The notes: a model not told the origin generated them from the sequence alone. Positions 1-11,400 are shown, counted from the stretch's first letter. The stretch: 64,000 nucleotides of DNA from Nicotiana tabacum (GCF_000715075.1 NC_134082.1:107114399-107178398), one strand, 5' to 3'. Translations and numbers: made by a program.

Positions 1-1038
1 CAGTACCAGATGCAAGTAATGAAGACCCAGAGCCCTACGCGGCCGCGCGTCATTTGTGCGCGGTCCGCGCCAGACCCTCAGGGGTATTTTTGTCCGGTTT
101 TTCCCGTGAAGTATAAATAGAACATTTTACTGTTTAGCATCAGTTTTTTTAGAGGGCGGTTCGAGAGCAGAGAGCAGCTGAACTCGTGTTACCCTATTAT
201 CCGCCTATTTTGGGCCATTTCTTCTAGTTTTAAAGTGGAATCAAGTAGATTAACATTGTAGTTAACTATTATGTCAATTTCATCTATTATTTCTTTGATT
301 TTTGTTACTACTATGTCTAGCTAAACCCATTAGCTAGGGTTGTGGCTCAACCCTAGTGTGGGAAATTGATGGGTGTGATTGTTTAGTGCATGAATGATGT
401 TGGGTGTTTGCTATTTGGATTAATCTTAAGTTTTCACTAAGATTTGGTGGTTGCAAACACTAAGTCTAGCTTAGTGGGTCTTGACTCTTCTTGAGAAAGA
501 GAGTCTATGACCTCAAGATTAACTCTAACAAGGAATCGGGATGGACCCATGAGAATGGTAGTCCAAATTAACGGGTTAAACCTCGAGAGAGTAATTACCC
601 AACTTGAACCATAAGTTGCTTGGGCAAATTAGCCTACCCAATTGGTCTCGAGAGAGTCAATTGGACAAAATCACTCTCTCTACCGAGAGGTGTGAGAGTG
701 GGTGTAAAAGGTGCAACGGTTATAGCATACGCCCCATATTCGTCATTCTTGCATTAGGAATTTCTACCCGTTAGTGGACCACCTAGGTAAATGCTGCATC
801 CCTAGTGCTTTTATCTATCTTGCATACAATTTAGAATCATAATTTTAGCATAACCTAGTTTTACAACTGTAGTTGATAAATTGTAGCTCTTAAACAAAAG
901 AAAACCAAAAATGTTAGAAGATCAATTATGAGCTAAAACACTATCCTAGACCATACAAATACTCGACTCCAATTTGAAGTTCCCTGTGGAAAATTGACCC
1001 CGATATCGCTATTGGGTAAAAGTATTAGCGCCCACTCA
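1..1038 (+). mobile_element. LTR fragment (3' LTR or solo LTR), cut by the window edge
   Basis: This stretch has the layout of a plant LTR: a CGCG-rich block (about 38-72), a TATA box (110-119), about 900 bp of non-coding leader, and a 3' end resembling that of the solo LTR at 7892-9262. Both share a GACCCC...TAGTTGGGTAAA-like or TATTGGGTAAA stretch shortly before the end. The proposed end is the CA at 1037-1038 (GCGCCCACTCA). No primer-binding site follows; sequence that reads as a Tat antisense ORF begins instead. It is therefore a 3' or solo LTR inserted into older element DNA. The left end and TSD lie outside the window, so the exact boundary is inferred. Confidence 0.5.
38..119 (+). promoter_or_regulatory. 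CGCG-rich block plus TATA box in LTR promoter
   Basis: The TATA box GTATAAATAG lies at 110-119. About 40-70 bp upstream are clustered CGCG and GCGCGC words (ACGCGG, CCGCGCG, TGCGCGG, CCGCGCC). CpG is rare in the surrounding DNA. This has the position expected for U3 promoter elements of an LTR; the function is inferred. Confidence 0.5.
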
Positions 1039-2165
1039 TCCTTAGGTTGAGTCTGCTGCGATCAAACGGGCCTCGATTCATCTCCGGCAGGGCTGTTAAA
1101 ATCAGTCATCGCTTTTTCTGGGTGGGGAACCACCTCATCCACCGTTGGGAACCCCTCATCTTCCACCACCTCTACTCCCTTCTCAAGTAGAGATACGTCA
1201 TTCTCTGGCACCAGAGCACCAAAAACCTTGTCAAAATGGGAAGAAGTACCAGCCATTTATTGTCTTTGATTTAAAGAAACGAAAATAGTGAAGGGAAAAA
1301 GACAATGGTCACAGCGAATTCTAGCAGTAGTAGAAGTATGAGGAACTAGAGAATGAGGAGAAAATTTGCAGAACTCTTTTCTTAAAACAGTTGAAAGATG
1401 CAATATTCAAATGAGGGGTTCCCCTTCTATTTATAAGGGTATAAATGTCCTAAGCAGGAAAACCAAGAGCAGCCAATTAAGAACGAAAAACGGAAAGGGC
1501 ACAGGAAACAACACGATGCCTGGGAAACGTGCACCATAATGACGCTTGAGAAGTATTTATGACATCTTGAATTGATGTAACAGTCCAATTCCAAACTGAC
1601 GTAACGGTCCGATGCAGTTCTTGAATCGTCACATCGCTATCTCGCCATGAGAATCTCATCCCTTGTGTAAGACGGTCAGTTTTCTCCCACTTTTCGAATC
1701 AGCAGAGTCCGCCCATCGAGCTCGCTAAGAGGCGAACCCAACAGGCGGATAGACTAACTGTATGGGTCAAAATCTTTCCATGAGAATCGACGCTAAAAGG
1801 AATAGTAGGGGGTTGACTGAGCCGTGATCATGTTCACAAGGCATAACAATAATAAATATCTCGGTTATTGCCGAGATCGAGCCGTCACTAAGCTTGTACG
1901 GAGAAGCACATGCTGTAATACTTGAGGGGAATAATAAAAAATATAATCAAGAGAGAATATTCTGGTTAAAGACCGTTGGACAAATGGGAACATAGGTAGT
2001 ATAAATGGAATGTAAGAAGGTAAGAAATGACTCCCTAAAGAGGAAAAGGAACAGAGGAATATTAGAAGACCTCCGACAAGGTAAAAACCTAGATTTTGGT
2101 TGCAAATCTCTGTAATCGTCATCGTTGATTCAACAAAGATAGGTCTCATAATTGTCAATAGCATT
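1039..2165 (+). mobile_element. Remnant of a Tat-type Ty3/gypsy element (antisense ORF start plus 3' LTR beginning)
   Basis: The segment starts with the N-terminal exon of an antisense ORF (1062-1256, minus). About 550 bp of non-coding DNA follow, then a purine-rich stretch (AGTAGGGGG near 1806-1815) that could be a polypurine tract. After it comes LTR-like sequence with a TATA box (TATAAATG near 2000). The same order, antisense ORF then PPT then 3' LTR, is seen in the complete Tat element at 5487-18095. The left side is cut by the LTR ending near 1038. The right limit is uncertain. Confidence 0.4.
1062..1256 (-). pseudogene. N-terminal exon of a Tat-type antisense ORF (fragment)
   Basis: The 64-residue reading frame starts MAGTSSHFDKVFGALVPEND and is rich in acidic residues and valine (VEVVEDEGF). 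Similar Ser/Thr-rich, acidic starts open the antisense ORFs found between pol and the 3' LTR of Tat-lineage elements; the intact example here starts at 17124. The frame ends at a stop close to the LTR junction near 1038, so the rest of the protein is missing. Its function is unknown in the family. The assignment rests on position, strand and composition, not on a clear domain. Confidence 0.35.
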
Positions 2166-2358
2166 CATTCTCTCTTTGCTCTTACGAGTATGGAATAATG
2201 TATCAAAAATGTAAGCTTATCATTTATGTTTGACGCCTTTTTATAAACTTAAGAAGAGCTATATAAACTTGACCTCGTTTGATTTTCATGTTTACTATGC
2301 TTAGATCTAGAGTTAATTATGTTTGGGTAAGATTTATCCTTCATTTTCTTCATTAATT

Positions 2359-2733
2359 AGTTTAACAAAAGCTTAGTACTTTTTGGTCAAACACCGTCGA
2401 ACCTTAATTTCCAGTCTTCAAGTGTGTACTGCCTAGACTAATTTTGAACAAATTCTTTAAAGGGGAAAAAGACTTAAACTCCGACTTCAAATGATACTGT
2501 AAAGTATACTCCATTTATTATACTGTAAAGTATACTCCGACTTCAAATGATACCGTAAAGTATATTGTAAAGTTTAACAAAAAGCTTAGCACTTTTTGGT
2601 CAAACACCGGCCAACCTTAATTTCCCGTCTTCAAGTGAGTACTGCCTAGACTAATTTTGAACAAATTCTTTAAAGGGGAAAAAGATTTAAACTCCGACTT
2701 CAAATGATACTGTAAAGTATACTCCATTTATTA
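2359..2733. repeat. Direct duplication, about 162 bp unit
   Basis: 2359-2520 and 2571-2733 are near-identical. Both run from AGTTTAACAAAA(A)GCTTAG through GTACTGCCTAGACTAATTTT to ATACTCCATTTATTA. The 50 bp between them repeat the last part of the unit again (TACTGTAAAGTATACTCC, then CTTCAAATGATACCGTAAAG). This suggests unequal crossing-over or replication slippage. No coding content is seen. Confidence 0.85.
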
Positions 2734-3308
2734 AGTCACGGTTTACAGTCAATAGATGTAGAGGTAAATGGAGTTATCCTCTGCAGATTAGTTTTACATA
2801 AAAATGGTCCATAATACCTCGAACCTCAAGACTTATGCCTAAGTTATGTAATGTTTTTGTAGCTTATAAAGAGAGACAATTTACTGATTTGTGCAATGAA
2901 TTTAAACAAGTGTTGAAAAAATTAGTTTCCCCTTATGATCAGCTGGAAAATTGAAGATAAAAACATCATCCAATCAACTGCAAGAAACGGCAGAGATCTA
3001 AGCGAAATTTTCTTGTTTCCTTTCCACATGTTTGCAGAATGGTCATTCTTGTTTTGTCAATTTATATAACCAAAAGTGAATGAAAGAGACAACAAAATGG
3101 GAAGGCAGGGACCAATTAATGGTCAAAATTGAATCCACAAAAAGAAGAAAGCAATCAAGTGTTGGAGTCCAATCACACCAAACACCCCCTCCTTCTCCCC
3201 AGGTCTCTTTCCAGCTTTGTATATGTGGTGGAAATGAGTTTTCCCTAACTCACATATTCACTGAAGAGTTTAGAATTTTAATTTTTAAATCAGCTCGTCA
3301 GTAACTTA
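2734..3308. other. Intergenic stretch, nothing assignable
   Basis: Mixed AT-rich sequence. A 74-codon open frame at 3080-3304 (+) has no recognisable domain, splice context or codon pattern, and I do not call it a gene. Confidence 0.5.
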
Positions 3309-3660
3309 TACCCTATTTGGTCAGGCCTCTAAAATTAATTTATTTTAAAAAGTATTTTTTTTAAAAGTGTTTTTTCAAAAAGGTATTTTTGATAAGAAAC
3401 AGTTTGTGTTTGACTACTTAATTTGAAAAATATTTGAGCAGGAATTACCATTCGATCAAACTCTTAAAAAAATGCTTCTAAGTGAAAGTATTTTTCAAAA
3501 AAATATTTTTAGAGAGAAGCTACTTTTTTTGCTTCTGCTTCTATTCAAAAATCTTTTTTTTTCCTTTTAAAAACATAGTCAAATAACTTTTCTTTGGAAA
3601 AAGTACTTTTGACTAAAAAAGATATTTTTAATTCAAAATAAGCTTGGCCAAACAGGCTAT
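3309..3660. mobile_element. MITE-like element with terminal inverted repeats
   Basis: The left end (ACCCTATTTGGTCAGGCCTC) is an imperfect inverted match to the right end (GCTTGGCCAAACAGGCTAT). The interior is rich in AAAAGTATTTTT-like words that also pair across the element (for example AAAAGTGTTTTT and AAAAAGTACTTTT). No ORF is present. Length near 350 bp, TIRs and low complexity fit a MITE. No clean TSD is visible, so the superfamily is left open. Confidence 0.65.
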
Positions 3661-4319
3661 TAGTTGTAATTTTTCATTTCTTCTTTTCCACAAAAATGTG
3701 GTAGCTTTTTCACGCTATGATTAGTATTGAAGTCCTTTTCATTTATACTTGATTCATACGAGGATTTCAGCTATTTGCTTAGAGAGGAATCAAAATTAAG
3801 AAACAATGATGCTTTTCCTCTGGGTTCCATTTCACTTATACTGATAGATATTAATTTGTAAATGTTTCGTTTTAAATAAGATGGCCGTTGCTTGGAACAC
3901 TAGCATTTATAAAACTGGAAACTACAGTATCCAATCCAATTAATAATATGGCTGTTGCTTGGACAAATAAGCCTCTATTGGCTGCCCTACGACATGAATA
4001 TAACAACCCAAAAAGGGGAAGAAGAAGAAGAAGAAAAACTGTGAACGTACTAACATGAATATACTCACATAGGAAGAGGAAAAAATTTCACACCATAGTT
4101 TATATAACTTAACTCCTTTATTAAATAAGAGTTTAATTTATATACATAAAAAGAAATATTTACACTAAGAGAGCAACCAAAATATCTTCGGAAAAATGAC
4201 ACAGTATAAATGCTCTAAAAAAATAGCTGAAAAAATATATATTTTTGTATATATATACATTCTGTATATTATATACAAAATTTATACACTTTTTAGTTAC
4301 CGAATGTAAATAGTTTTTG
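3661..4319. other. Intergenic stretch, AT-rich
   Basis: AT-rich DNA with a short GAA microsatellite (about 4018-4035). No gene, RNA or mobile element could be supported. Confidence 0.5.
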
Positions 4320-4746
4320 GCACGGGCTAAAAGTGAAAAAAGCCCAATATCTACTGATATAATAAGAATAAGAAGGGAGAAATTCAAAAATAGCCAGATT
4401 TACAAGTGGTCATTCAAAAATAGTCACAGTTTCAAAAGTAATCAAAATTTAGCCTCTTTTCATTTAAAGATAAATCTGAACGAAAACACTGTTCAAAATC
4501 CGGAAAAATATTCCAGCATAATATACTGGAGTTCCAGTATAATATATCGGTCCACCATAATATACTGGAGCCAGTAAAGTATACTGATCCAGCATAATAT
4601 GCTGGAAGTTCATACACATGTGCATCGAACTCCAGTATATTATGCTGGACCGGTCTCTGTTGTAGCAAAATAGTGACTATTTTTTAATGACTTGGCAAAC
4701 ACTAGCTACTTTTGAATGACCAATACGAAAACTGGCTAGCCCGTGC
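4320..4746. mobile_element. Non-autonomous element with palindromic CCAGCATAATATGCTGG modules
   Basis: GCACGGGCTA (4320-4329) and its reverse complement TAGCCCGTGC (4737-4746) form possible termini. Further inside, TTCAAAAATAGCCAG and TTCAAAAATAGTCAC on the left face GACTATTTTTTAATGA and CTACTTTTGAATGA on the right. The centre (about 4510-4655) holds five or six variants of a near-palindrome of the TCCAGCATAATATGCTGGA type (best copy 4588-4606). No coding potential. This repeat style is, to my knowledge, widespread in Solanaceae DNA. No TSD was identified. Confidence 0.55.
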
Positions 4747-5481
4747 TATTTTAACGAATAAGAAGAGATTTTTACATGGTTGCTCCTATTTTTGTTTCAG
4801 CCTGGTTCGCTAAATGAATAGCGAAAACTGGCCCATTTCCTTTTCGGCCTCATGTGCTCGGGTACCTTCCATTTTCCGCATATATTGCACACCAACCAAT
4901 TTCATTTAAGCCTGGAAAATGAACAGCACAATTGCATAAACTGGCTCAGCTTCTTTTGGTATTGTAAGATTATCAACTGAAAGACTCTTGGAAAGAGCCT
5001 AAAATCAAATAGAAATACGTAAAACAAGTCCAAATATGACAAGACAAAGCTACTGAAATAGAAAGAAGAGTAACAGAAATGAACGATCTCCTCATTCAAT
5101 TGTCAAATCATGCTCGTAGAATGTAGATACTGAAACGAGCAAGGTGTACTTTGCTCCAGTATAGGAAAATCTCTCTCTCACAGTCGAACCTATGGCTTAG
5201 GTTTGAGGGGTCACCGGATCCCGTAAACTTCGGCAGAAATTTTATATATGTATATATGTGTATACCTCGAAAATAATTAATTTAAATCATTTGGCACCCT
5301 TAACGCTTAAAGCCTTTAGGAGACATTGATTGAACAAAATATTGTTACCCGTCACATTAAATTCATGGGTCCGCCTCTACTATCTCTCTCTACCTTTATT
5401 TTTTCTCCTCCCTTTCTCCCTCCTAATTACTAATAGAGAAAGGCTTAGCACGCAATTTACTGACAAACTATGGGGAAAAGA
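4747..5481. other. Intergenic stretch, nothing assignable
   Basis: AT-rich sequence with a short TATATATGTATATATG run (about 5244-5263). No gene, RNA or clear transposon could be supported. Confidence 0.5.
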
Positions 5482-5486
5482 ATGAT
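5482..5486. repeat. Target-site duplication ATGAT (left) of the Tat element
   Basis: ATGAT at 5482-5486 is repeated exactly at 18096-18100, directly outside the two LTRs. A 5-bp TSD is typical of LTR retrotransposon integration. Confidence 0.9.
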
Positions 5487-6091
5487 TGTATACAGTAAAA
5501 TATGTTCATATTAAATGCTCGTATAATAAAGTGACACGTGGAGCCGAAGACGGATGGAAAGCGAGACAAATGACAATCAAGTCCAAGGGCAGCAATCTCG
5601 TTTGTTCCCGAAGGAAATGTTGCTCATAAAGACAAAATAAATGTCTGTCACCCGGTAACATTTAATGGAGAATATCCTATAGCATTAAGTACGCAGTCCG
5701 TTACAGAGAATATGGCATTCATAGCCTGCCATTAAACATTCTTCAATGTCCCCCATAATTGTCATTTAAGAGGAGCGTGATCATAGGACCTTGTTCCCTA
5801 TGAGCAACTATAAATAGTGAGTTCAACAACCATTAAAGGGACACGAATTTTCTGATACACTTGTGCTATATACTGTTCAAAGCTCAATACCATTTTATTT
5901 TCTTGCTTATTAATATCGTTGTTACTGCCTCCGGAAGCTCTGCTCCCGGAACCAAGATTTCTGCTGTCTTATCTCGATTTCAACGCTAAGTCTTACATTC
6001 TTATTTAATTTATTTATCATTTTGAGATCAAATCGATTCTCTTGTCTATAAAGCACGTATAAAATCGACTGTACTGTTTTACGGGTAAATA
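5487..6091 (+). repeat. 5' LTR of the Tat element
   Basis: The 605-bp LTR starts TGTATA and matches 17492-18095 along its whole length. The original CA end is TA here (GGGTAAATA versus GGGTAAACA in the 3' copy). A TATA box (CTATAAATAG, about 5809-5818) marks the probable promoter, followed by the R/U5 region. Confidence 0.92.
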
Positions 6092-6094
6092 GTT

Positions 6095-6112
6095 TGGCGC
6101 CCACCGTGGGGC
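6095..6112 (+). other. Primer-binding site of the Tat element
   Basis: TGGCGCCCACCGTGGGGC begins 3 nt after the 5' LTR, where the tRNA primer anneals. This GGCGCCCACCGTGGGGC type is common in plant Tat-like elements. The tRNA species is not determined here. Confidence 0.75.
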
Positions 6113-6229
6113 TTAGACAATTGTGTAATTGAGTTGATCCTTGAATCTATTACTAACATGTTTGATTCTTTGTTCTTAGCAAATAAAAACAAAAAGGCAT
6201 ATAATGATGTCAACATCGCTTACAACGTT

Positions 6230-7740
6230 GAGGCTTAAGGAAATTAGCCTCAACACGGAGACTCGATAAGTGATAACCGGAACGAGGGGGATGAGGCCAC
6301 GCCAGTCCATGGCGGGCAATATCCAAGACATGTTCGAGAGGCAACTCCTGTTGATGCTGAAGATGAGCACGTCGCTGAAACAGTAAGGATTATGAGGGAG
6401 CAACAAAAGGCTATTATGGGTGCCACCTCTCACGACACATGATCATGTCATGATAGAGTTGAGGCTGGCGTTGTCAGGTGCTTCCAAGCGAATGGACAAG
6501 GTCCAGTCCCTCCCGGTGCTCCCGCAAACCAAACAACGCAGAGGGTTGAAAAAAACACCCCGAAAGGCGAAGTCGACTTTGATAGGCCAAGGGGAATAAT
6601 AGTGGATCCGGTAACAATAATGAGAATGATCCCTTTAAAACCGAACTCAAACGGTTTATGAGGGAAATAAACGCTCGAATGGATCAAATTCCGGGTGCAA
6701 CCCCAGTATTGAAAGTACCAGATTCAAAGAAATACACCTAGTTGCCATTCAAACCAAGTGCGACACCAGAATTGATCCCGAAGTGGTTCAAGATGCCAGA
6801 CATGACGAAATATGATGGGACTTTGGATTCTCAGGAGCGCATCACCACCTACACAATGGCGGTGAAGGGGAACGATTTAGCTCCGCATAAGATTGAGACA
6901 GTCTTACTGAAGAAATTCGGGAGACCCTTACGAAGTGGGCCCTGACATGGTATTCGCTTTTACCCGAGCACTCAATAAATTCCTTCGAGATGCTCGCGGA
7001 TTCTTTTATCAAGGCCCATACCGGGGCCAGGAAGGTACATGCCCGAAATGCCGACATATTTAGGATTTCACACGGAGAGTCTGAATTGCTGCGAGAGTTC
7101 ATGACTAGATTCCAAAAAGAAAGGATGCTGCTACCAGCCATACCAGCTGAAGCATTTACTAAAGGACTGAATCCGAGAAGTTCCAATGCTTCCTAGAAAT
7201 TGAAAGAAAGTTTTTTCGAGTTCCAGGCTACAACATGGGCGGATGTTCACAACCGGTACGAGTCAAATATAAGAATTGAGGATGACCAGCTCGATTTTCC
7301 TGCATCAACCAAGGGTCGAGACTGGGATAAGAATAATGAGAAATCAAAGGATAATTACACAGATCAACGGTCTTCTAGATGACGGTTTTGCCATATGAAA
7401 GGGCCTAAGGATGCAACAGAGGTTTCCCGTCGGCGGATAGATTTGCTACCGATAGGAGAACTGATCGCGGCCAAAATAACCGATCATTGCTGGACAATGA
7501 GATATTGCATTCTCAAGATTCCTCCCACCCCAAGCTATTCGAATACAACTTCAATATCAGCGTAGTGGAACTAGTATCGGCTATGAGGAACATTAAGGAA
7601 ACACGGTGCCTGAAGCCAATGAGATTCAATCCCAGTCAGAGGGATCCTAATTTCTGGTATGAATATCATGGTACCAACGACCACCAGACTGGGGATTGCC
7701 GGCATTTCCGTGAGGAGGTGTGACATTGCGGAAAAATGGC
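6230..7740 (+). pseudogene. gag of the Tat element (broken)
   Basis: Gag packages the RNA into virus-like particles. Pieces are readable in several frames. 6742-6945 holds the start of the gag core (MPDMTKYDGTLDSQERI); 6990-7196 holds its continuation (FIKAHTGARKV, ELLREFMTRFQKER). 7620-7720 holds a zinc-knuckle-like end (YHGTNDHQTGDCRHFREEV) where the usual first Cys is Tyr. A frameshift lies near 6945-6990 and stops occur at 7197 and 7381. The start codon is not certain. Confidence 0.75.
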
Positions 7741-7891
7741 CATCTCAGAGAATTCTTAAGCGATCAGGCTAAAAACAACTAAGGTTGCAATCGTGATAAC
7801 GTGGAACTCTCGAAAGCTGGAGAAGATCCACCTCGACTGACGATCAACATGATTTTTGATTGGGGTGGGGGAGACGAGATTAATGGTGTGA

Positions 7892-9262
7892 TGATAAGTG
7901 GGTATTTTACCAACTTATCTCATCTTTATTCTTAGATTTTTTCAATGATTGGTTAATAAAATTGTCTGTTTAATGTCATTTACTTCTATTTTACAGGTTG
8001 TATGTGATTTAGAAGTAATGGTGAAGAAACCAAGTGAAAATGAGTCAAAAGGAGCTAAAATAGACAATGGAAGTCTGCCCAGTGAATTACCCTTTACGAA
8101 CATGAAGGTGTAATGCGAACGCAAAGCAGCAGGAAGCCAACCCTTCGCGAACGCATAGGAGAGATCGCGAACGTAAAGCTTTAGGAAGCCAACCTTTTGC
8201 GAATGCGAAGGATATATCGCGAACGCGAAGCTGCAGAAAACTAACCTTCGCGAACGCGAAGGTATGATCGCGAATGCGAAGAAGAAATTGGCAGAAAAAC
8301 TGGCAGTTCTGAAATTTCACGATTTTAACCCCCAAGTCGTTTAATACACGAACTAGCTCATTTGTAAAACATTTTTGGCTTATTTTTCAGTCTTTGGACT
8401 AGAGAAGACAAGTTGAGAGCTAGGGTTCTTGCACACACACTTGGGTCTTGAAGATTTGAAGCTTTTGGTTGAGAATTTCTTACCCATTTGTGTTCATTTC
8501 TTCATTTCCTTGCTTTGTATTGTATATATAAGTGTGTAGTATTTTTTCCAACACTTGAATCTTGTTTATCGGAATATTCATATTTAAAGTGTGGATCTTG
8601 TTGTGCTTATGTATTGAAGGATTTTTATTTATTTTGAAGTGAGTTATTATTTCTTTAATTATTCTTGTTCTTTAATATTTTCAAAGGGATTAGCTAACCA
8701 TAGGACTCACCCATTTACTTCGAATTAATTTTGGGAAAGATAATTTGGGGTTGGAAAAGATTAATTAACAAGAACTTGAGACTTTAACCCTCACTTTATA
8801 TATTCTACCTAGGGATAGAATTGAATTACTTGTAGCCATAATCAGGTGTTCTTAATTTCTTAATTGTTTTAGGGATAATTCAATTAGGAAGTCTAGTTAG
8901 TCTTTGGAAGAAGCTAATATAGAATTATTACTCGAGGCTAATTAACATAAACTCGTTCATATTTGTAAGATCGTGAAATAACATTGGATCGTTACTTGGT
9001 GTAATTTTCCTTGTATCCATGCTTGTAGCCATTGATCATTTTACTTGCTTTCTAGGTTAGTTTACATTTTGCAATTAGTTATAAATATATTCTAAAAACT
9101 TTTCTAATTGTTTGGCTTAGCATAACAAGTGATAATTCTCTTACACGCCTAATCGCCTACATATCATTCTTTGTGGGATTCGACCCCAACTCATAGTTGG
9201 GTAAATTATATTGCATGCGACCATGTCCATTTACTTTTTAGTAGTAGATTTGGACGTCATCA
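7892..9262 (+). mobile_element. Solo LTR nested in the Tat element
   Basis: A 1371-bp sequence with TG...CA ends (TGATAAGTGG...GACGTCATCA) is flanked by an exact 5-bp TSD, TGTGA (7887-7891 and 9263-9267). It interrupts the Tat gag-protease region. It carries no coding domains, no PBS and no partner LTR in the window, so it is a solo LTR from recombination between two LTRs. Its 3' end (GACCCCAACTCATAGTTGGG and the following AT-rich run) resembles the LTR fragment at 1-1038. The + orientation is inferred from that similarity. Confidence 0.85.
8108..8290. promoter_or_regulatory. CGCGAACGCGAAG tandem block in the solo LTR
   Basis: At least seven words of the type TCGCGAACG(C/T)(G/A)AAG or its complement (TTCGCGAACGCGAAGG, ATCGCGAATGCGAAG) recur every 25-35 bp, separated by GC(A/T)G(C/A)AGGAAGCCAACC-like spacers. 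They lie in an otherwise CpG-poor LTR. The same word class appears upstream of the TATA box in the Tekay-type LTRs (27310-27640). A promoter or enhancer role is inferred. Confidence 0.55.
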
Positions 9263-9299
9263 TGTGACATTTTTGGCGGCGAAAAAGACAAAGAATTCA

Positions 9300-9955
9300 G
9301 TAACCCACAGTAAGAGACTCCAGAAAGTCGATGAGGACGACATTACCTTTATGAAGGAAGACGCAGATGGACTACTACTACCGTATAACAATGCCCTTGT
9401 AACCTCTCTTAATGTTTTAGATTTTAAAATTAAACAGATCTTGGTAGATCTAGGAAGTTCGGACAATATTATTTAATGGAGAGTATTGGAGCAAGCTAAG
9501 CTGTCCGGAAGTATCATTCCGGCCACAAAACTCCTCGCCGAGTTCAATTTGGCAAGCGTGACAACCTGAGGAGAGATTCTGTTGCTTGTGAATGCCAAAG
9601 GGGTAATGAAGACGACCCTTTTTGAAGTAGTAGACGATGATATGGGCTACAATATTATCCTGGGGAGACCATGGTTTCATGAGATAAAGGTTGTGCCATC
9701 AACATATCATCAATTACTAAAATTTTCAACTCCCGAGGGAATTAAACAAATAAGAGGAGACCAACTGGCGACAAGGGAGATGAATGCAATCTTAGTTTCC
9801 AGTAGCAATGAGAAGGAGATTATAGGAACAGACGCCTACTCCCGAGCCAGACGAAGTCAACTAGGGGGAGAAGTCATCGGAATCCTATCAGGTACCAAGA
9901 TATTTTCAGGTACCAGAAGAACTGGACGCAACAAAGCCCACAACAGAAGAACTTG
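9300..9955 (+). pseudogene. Aspartic protease region of the Tat element (broken)
   Basis: The retroviral-type protease matures Gag-Pol. The active-site region is readable at about 9420-9476 (KIKQILVDLGSSDNII), with Leu in place of the Thr of the usual D-T-G-S; the frame then hits a stop at 9474. 9582-9750 carries the C-terminal part (MGYNIILGRPWFHEIKVVPS) with the conserved I-L-G-R motif. A stop near 9567 lies between. The domain follows directly after the nested solo LTR. Confidence 0.75.
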
Positions 9956-10209
9956 AGCATGTCGCGTTGTTCAAAAAGTTCTTGCAGAGGAAGTTACACT
10001 TGGGGACAGGATTAAACCCCGAGCTCAGGTCAGGATTCATAAAATTTATTAAATTTAACGTTGATTGTTTTGTATGGTCGCATGCGGATATGACATGTAT
10101 TCAGCTAGAAGTGGTTGTGCACAGACTAAGCCTGGATCCTAACATCCCTCAGGTGAGGCAGAAAAATGCCCTATTGTCGAGGCCAGAAATAAATTCATCA
10201 AAGAAGAGG

Positions 10210-10760
10210 TAATGTGCTTGCTTGATATAGGTTCAATCCGAGAGGTAAAGTATCTTGACTAGCTAACTAATATAGTAGTAGTTCCAAAGAAAAATAATAA
10301 ATTTCGCATGTGCGTAGACTATAAGAATCTAAATAAGGCATGCCCAAAAGACTCGTTCTCATTGCCAAACATTGATCAAATGATTGACGAGATGGTCGGG
10401 CATGAGTTAATGAGTTTCCTCGATGCTTACTCCGGGTACAACCAAATCAAGATGAACCCAGAGGATCAGGAAAAACCTCCATTCATAACGAACTTTGATA
10501 CATATTTCTATAATGTGATGCCTTTCGGGCTAAAGAATGTCGGAGCCACTTATCAGCGGCTCGTAAACAAAATGTTTGAAAAGTAAATAAGAAAAACCAT
10601 GGAAGTTTACATAGATGATATGCTGGTTAAGTATTTGAATGCAGATGATCATCTTAAGCACCTACAAGAAACCCTTGGCACTCTAAGAAAGCACAATATA
10701 AAGCTTAACCCCTAGAAGTGCGCATTCGAAGTCAGCTTCGGTAAGTTCTTGGTGTCGCAA
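10210..10760 (+). pseudogene. Reverse transcriptase of the Tat element (broken)
   Basis: RT copies the element RNA into DNA. 10308-10586 encodes the palm and fingers (VDYKNLNKACPKDSFSLPNI, SFLDAYSGYNQIKM, MPFGLKNVGATYQRLV). After a stop at 10584 the catalytic Y-I-D-D-M box follows at about 10606-10620 (EVYIDDMLVK). The thumb follows with an in-frame TAG near 10713. Motifs and spacing are typical of Ty3/gypsy RT. Confidence 0.88.
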
Positions 10761-10939
10761 AGGGATATTGAAGTCAATCCCAATAAAATTAAAGCTATCA
10801 AAGACATCCCTGACCAGCTATCAAATGTAAAAGAGGTTCAAAGGTTGATAGGAAGACTGGTCGCTTTAAGAAGATTCATTTTTCGGTCTTCAGAAAAATG
10901 GCATCACTTCTTTCACTTCTCAAAAAGAAGAATAACTTC

Positions 10940-11400
10940 GAATGGACTCCGGAAAGCCAGTAGGCTCTGAAGGATTTGAAAAGGTATTTATTGAGCCCTC
11001 CGTTACTATGAAAACCGGAGGAAGGTGAACAACTGCTGATTTACTTAGCGGTCTCGGAGGTAGCGGTAAGTGCAATTTTAGTCCGTGAGGACGAAGGTAT
11101 GCAATCTCCTATCTATTATGTTAGTAAAATCTTAATGGGAGAAGAAACTCGCTACCCGCATCTGGAAAAATTAGCCTTAGCTCTCGTGGTCGCCGCCCGA
11201 AAACTTAGGCCTTATTTCCAATTTCATCTGATAACCGTAGTGATATCTTTTTCCCTGTAGAATATCCTTCATAAACCTAAACTTTCAGGTCATCTGTCCA
11301 AGTGGGCAGTCGAAATAAGTGAATTTGACATAGAATATAAACCTAGAACTGTGATTAAATCACAGGTTTTGGTTGACTTTGTGGCCGATTTCAGTCCGGG
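10940..11400 (+). pseudogene. RNase H (gypsy type, gRNH) of the Tat element
   Basis: RNase H removes the RNA strand during reverse transcription. Readable pieces include YLAVSEVAVSAILVRED, PIYYVSKILMGEETRYPHLE and LALALVVAARKLRPYFQ (11040-11220), followed by a connection segment (KWAVEISEFDIEYKPRT, 11307-11350). Stops occur near 11010 and 11258. Confidence 0.8.

Noticed and set aside
3080..3304. 74-codon + strand frame starting MKETTKWEGRDQ
   Set aside because: No recognised domain, no splice or promoter support, ends at the MITE border.
8087..8335. 82-codon minus-strand frame with repeated FAFAKG-like peptide
   Set aside because: Produced by the CGCGAACGCGAAG repeats of the solo LTR; not a protein-like pattern.
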